26,130 nt of DNA from Candidatus Helarchaeota archaeon (lineage in GTDB: Archaea > Asgardarchaeota > Lokiarchaeia > Helarchaeales > HEL-GB-A), in assembly GCA_016840125.1 (NCBI GenBank), contig JAEOSY010000429.1, forward strand, positions 1 through 26,130, given 5' to 3'. Below are positions 23,207 through 26,130 of this stretch, in pieces; positions within the stretch are counted from its first letter, which is position 1, and each line of letters begins with the position of its first letter. Below the pieces are notes generated by a model. That model was not told the origin of the DNA. It saw nothing but the letters and a program-made list of their open reading frames with translations, and searched no databases. A program made the translations under genes and the position numbers.

Positions 23207-23917
23207 TTGGAACTAAAGAAAAAAGTCCGGAATACACAAAAAATGAATTATACCTCAAAAGGAAAATTAAAAGATATCATGAATGATTCCTTAGCTCAAA
23301 TTTTCTTACATACAGGACAAAGTTATGTTCTTCGTGGCGAACCCTTTCTTTGGGATTCAAGAAAAGGTAGGGATCCACACCTGAATCAAGAACAAGCTAA
23401 TGGTTTAATGGTCAAAATACTGGAAGAATATAAAGCTCATATGGGTCAATATCCATCTAGAGTTGTTTTACATAAAACTAGTAACTATCGGGATAATGAA
23501 ACAAAGGGTTTTGAAAGTGCCGCAAACATGGTTAGTAAAAAGGACTTCCTTACAGTAAATTTCTCAGATATAAGATTTTATACCGATGACGATTATCCTG
23601 TTGTACGGGGAACCGTTATTTCAATTAATAACCGCGAACATCTTTTATATACCTCTGGATATATTCCTGTACTTGGTTCTTATAGTGGTAATAGAGTACC
23701 CGTTCCATTATACATAAAATTTGTTCGATCAGATTCGCCTGCAGACTTATTACTCCAAGAAATTTTAGCATTTACGAAGTTAGATTGGAATAATGCCGAA
23801 TTTGCCTCAAGCATTCCAATCACTTTAAAAGTTTCACAAAACGTGGGGCGCATACTCGCAGAAAAAAGAACAAGAGACATTGACTACTTGGAAAAGGAAT
23901 ATCGGTATTATATGTGA
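23207..23917 (+). CDS. Truncated Argonaute: C-terminal part of a PIWI domain
   Basis: 236 residues from TTG 23207; ATG 23243 is an alternative, and the frame is open from 23141. The sequence matches the C-terminal half of prokaryotic PIWI: SYVLRGEPFLWDSRKGRDPHL, YPSRVVLHKTSNYRDNE, YPVVRGTVISI, LLYTSGYIPVLGSYSG, LAFTKLDWNNAEF, PITLKVSQNVGRI and a terminal YRYYM. The N, PAZ, MID and first PIWI parts are missing. At the second catalytic Asp of active PIWI the sequence is HKTSNY, and the last acidic/His site (PITLKVSQN) is also not conserved, so it should not cleave nucleic acid. Either a relic of a full-length pAgo or a short non-catalytic derivative. Codon use matches neighbours. Confidence 0.7.
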   Translation: MELKKKVRNTQKMNYTSKGKLKDIMNDSLAQIFLHTGQSYVLRGEPFLWDSRKGRDPHLNQEQANGLMVKILEEYKAHMGQYPSRVVLHKTSNYRDNETKGFESAANMVSKKDFLTVNFSDIRFYTDDDYPVVRGTVISINNREHLLYTSGYIPVLGSYSGNRVPVPLYIKFVRSDSPADLLLQEILAFTKLDWNNAEFASSIPITLKVSQNVGRILAEKRTRDIDYLEKEYRYYM

Positions 23918-23931
23918 ACATACATATGCAA

Positions 23932-23951
23932 GGTTTGCAAAATTGCGAACC
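23932..23951 (+). terminator. Hairpin between convergent PIWI and surface-protein genes
   Basis: GGTTTGCA (23932-23939) and TGCGAACC (23944-23951) form an 8-bp stem with one U-G pair and a 4-base loop. It lies 15 bases after the PIWI stop, in the 127-base space between convergent genes. No T tract follows it, so its role as terminator is uncertain. Confidence 0.3.
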
Positions 23952-24044
23952 ATTCCTGAACGATCGTCTGTGCTTGTTCGATGGGAGGGAATTTAGAGCG
24001 AATTGCATATATTTTCTTAGGGAAGGAATTTCTAATAATCAATA

Positions 24045-26130
24045 TCAATTTTTTCCGAGTTTTTTCTGTGGTTGTTGAGTTTTTTTAGTTGTATGTTTCA
24101 AAACTCTTATTACCACTATTCCAGTTAGAATTGCGCCCCCTATGATGCTTAGAAAAAAGATGAGCCGGTCAAGGAGGGGATTCATCGGATCCAGGGGGTT
24201 CGCCCCGAGTGCAATTTCTTCCCCATCGAGAAGCCCATCCCCGTCCGTGTCGGGATCGAAGAGATTAGTACCATATATATTCAGTTCCGCGGCATTGGTC
24301 AAGCCATCCTGATCATAGTCCGCGGTATTCGCCAAGAGATAGACCGTGAGGTTTTGGATCGTGCCATTGTTCCCGGACGCATCGACCGCCCGATAGGCGA
24401 TAAGATGGGGACCGTTTGAAAAGCACGCCAGCGAAAAATTCGTCCCGGTTATCCAGCTGCCCGTATCTAGCCGGTATTGGTAGGCGCTGATGCCGGATCC
24501 GACATCAGTCCCGCCCCAGAGCGCGAAGACTGTCGTCTCCAGCACGAAATTAGGCAAATACGGAAGGGTTACATTGAGATTACACGGACCTGGATAGATG
24601 CCATCCGCCACGGTCAGCCAGCGCGTCAGTCCCATGGCGGAATAATTTGCCTCACCGGGGTACCACGCGGTCACGTTATACACCCCCAGCTGCGTGAACT
24701 GCGAGACATTCACCAGCGGCGCGAGCCCGGCATCCACGAGCGACTCGTTGAGGTAGAGATGGACCGTGTCGCCAATGGAAAAGGTAATGGTAAGGTTGCA
24801 ATACCACGTCCCATTGGTCTGATGATTGGCGGGCGTCCCATTGAGCAGAAGGTCCATATTGGGAGCTGCTTTATCAATGATATAAGGCTTCAGGAGCGTG
24901 GCGTTCCAGTTATTGGACGTATCGTTGAAGACCCATCGGTACTGATATGTACCTGCCCCGAGATCTACTAACTCGTAATAATACTCGTCCCCCGCGTGCG
25001 TGCTCACGGTGTAATTCGTGCCATTCCACTCCAAAAATACGGTGCCCAGTCCCACATCGTCGGTGATCGTGAGGTTAAACTGGTAGCGTTGGTTCGCCGT
25101 AAAATTCTGGGGCGAACTGCGCCCCTCTACCGCATTGAAATACTGTGGGGGTTGGGTATCGGGCAGTTGCACGAGCACGCTCTCACAGTTCGAGAGGGAG
25201 CTGTTGTGGGTGCCATTGCCCGCGACAACCACGTAATAATACAGACCATTGGTGGTAATGGTATCATTACAACTCGCGTTGGCGACGGTCTGGATCGGAC
25301 TCAAGGACCATATAGTGTTAATGGGCGACGTATCTCGGTAAACATAGTAGGAGGTCGCCCATGCTACCGAACTCCAGTTTAAGGATATGTCTCCATCCAC
25401 ATTAGGATTGGGTAGGATCCCTGCTAAAACGGGTGCATCAAGTAAATTTATAGTTCGTTTGTAGAAGATATCGAAGTCAACACCTGCACCTCTATAATTA
25501 GAATTATCCTCCCATGCGATGTGCACGTATCCCGCCCCATCTACGGCGATGGTTGGCTTGGCAAGTATACCTGTGCTTTCTGTTGAAACCTCCTCAACAG
25601 GATTCCAAGATCCACTAGTAGCGTTCCAGTATTTATAGAAAATTCCATTTATTGATTCACTCCATACCACATGACTGTTATTTTTATGGTCTGTTATGAT
25701 TGCAGGACGGAGTGAGTGCCAGCCACTCTCAACAGACACCACCTCCGCGAGAGTCCAGTTCCCTGTGGTGGCATTCCGCCTTTTGTAAATTATGTCTTCA
25801 TCTGACCCTGAGCTGTTATAGCTACCATCTTCGCCCCAAACCACATGTAAATGCCCTGCTAAGTCTGCTGCAATTTTTGGGGCAAAAGTATTCCCTTGAC
25901 TCTCTGTAGAGATTAGTTCAATAGGACTCCATAGACGAGTCGAGGCATTCCAGTATCTATAATATGAGTTAAAGAGGGGAATATCATATTCGTACCAAAC
26001 TGTATGTACATTTCCCTGAGAATCCGCCGCGATTGAGGGGTTATCAGAAAAGTTTGTCCTATTTATCGAGATCACTTGGGTTGCTGTCCAAGTATCGGTC
26101 GTGGCATTCCACATCCGATAGAGAATATCC
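24045..26130 (-). CDS. Large surface glycoprotein-like protein, N-terminus outside the window
   Basis: The frame is open to the right edge; the visible part has about 694 residues. First come four repeats of about 50-60 residues with WNATT..W, ISTESQG, IAAD..G..HVVW (about 1-220), like BNR/sialidase-type beta-propeller blades. Then a fibronectin-III-like domain (about 230-325), three Ig-like domains (to about 605) and thrombospondin-3-like calcium repeats (DYDQDGLTNAAEL, DPDTDGDGLLDGEE; about 610-645). A C-terminal TM helix (LIFFLSIIGGAILTGIVVI) and a basic tail (KHTTKKTQQPQKK) end the protein. N-x-S/T sequons are abundant, as in archaeal surface glycoproteins. The propeller part is AT-rich and the rest markedly GC-rich. 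Likely cell-surface adhesion or binding protein; ligand unknown. Confidence 0.85.
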   Translation of the reverse strand, partial: DILYRMWNATTDTWTATQVISINRTNFSDNPSIAADSQGNVHTVWYEYDIPLFNSYYRYWNASTRLWSPIELISTESQGNTFAPKIAADLAGHLHVVWGEDGSYNSSGSDEDIIYKRRNATTGNWTLAEVVSVESGWHSLRPAIITDHKNNSHVVWSESINGIFYKYWNATSGSWNPVEEVSTESTGILAKPTIAVDGAGYVHIAWEDNSNYRGAGVDFDIFYKRTINLLDAPVLAGILPNPNVDGDISLNWSSVAWATSYYVYRDTSPINTIWSLSPIQTVANASCNDTITTNGLYYYVVVAGNGTHNSSLSNCESVLVQLPDTQPPQYFNAVEGRSSPQNFTANQRYQFNLTITDDVGLGTVFLEWNGTNYTVSTHAGDEYYYELVDLGAGTYQYRWVFNDTSNNWNATLLKPYIIDKAAPNMDLLLNGTPANHQTNGTWYCNLTITFSIGDTVHLYLNESLVDAGLAPLVNVSQFTQLGVYNVTAWYPGEANYSAMGLTRWLTVADGIYPGPCNLNVTLPYLPNFVLETTVFALWGGTDVGSGISAYQYRLDTGSWITGTNFSLACFSNGPHLIAYRAVDASGNNGTIQNLTVYLLANTADYDQDGLTNAAELNIYGTNLFDPDTDGDGLLDGEEIALGANPLDPMNPLLDRLIFFLSIIGGAILTGIVVIRVLKHTTKKTQQPQKKLGKN

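Noticed and set aside
24477..25382. Two long plus-strand ORFs (164 and 128 codons) antisense to the surface protein
   Set aside because: They lie in the GC-rich part of a well-supported gene, where stop codons are rare on the opposite strand; their residues show no recognisable domain or ribosome binding site.

Overview
The window looks like a piece of an AT-rich archaeal chromosome, most likely from an Asgard archaeon (Lokiarchaeia/Heimdallarchaeia-like). I infer this from three tandem Rab/Ras-like GTPases fused to a longin-like domain, further longin-like, roadblock-like and V4R-like proteins, GGTGA/GGAGG ribosome binding sites, TATA-type promoters, a glycoprotein-like surface protein, an AOR-family tungsten enzyme, and the archaeal two-gene homocysteine module. 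No rRNA, tRNA, CRISPR or insertion sequence was seen.

Layout. 1-110: tail of an unidentified gene. 233-3461: three tandem paralogous GTPases whose apparent start codons are ATT, ATA and ATC, each behind a conserved AAGGGA. 3524-6705: longin-like/V4R-like protein, two small membrane proteins and a coiled-coil protein ending in a roadblock-like domain. With the GTPases these form a plausible small-GTPase signalling island. 6850-7617: GC-rich secreted protein with a PGF-like C-terminal sorting signal. 7820-10615: convergent isopropylmalate-dehydrogenase-type and isopropylmalate-synthase-type genes, the latter with a long leader containing a small Leu-rich ORF. 10868-16461: small orphan, MBL-fold hydrolase, tocopherol-cyclase-like protein, 7-TM protein with a cytosolic longin-like domain, AMMECR1 protein, URO-D-like protein and a hypothetical.

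16568-18786: Mg/Co-chelatase-type AAA+ and VWA reading frames joined through an A10 tract in the -1 relationship. This is the arrangement expected if programmed frameshifting makes both a small (ChlI-like) and a medium (ChlD-like) subunit from one gene. 18876-19073: small Cys-rich protein. 19110-21018: L-aspartate-semialdehyde sulfurtransferase and its NIL/ferredoxin partner (homocysteine synthesis). 21187-23010: aldehyde:ferredoxin-oxidoreductase family enzyme. 23073-23917: remains of a prokaryotic Argonaute, with only the C-terminal part of PIWI left and the catalytic positions I can judge lost. 24045-26130: large surface protein, cut by the window edge, with propeller-like repeats, Fn3/Ig-like domains, Ca-binding repeats and a C-terminal anchor; its DNA is a mosaic of AT-rich and GC-rich halves.

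The points most worth a second look are the non-AUG starts of the GTPase triplet, the A10 frameshift site, the Argonaute relic, and the repeated use of longin-like domains in both soluble and 7-TM proteins.
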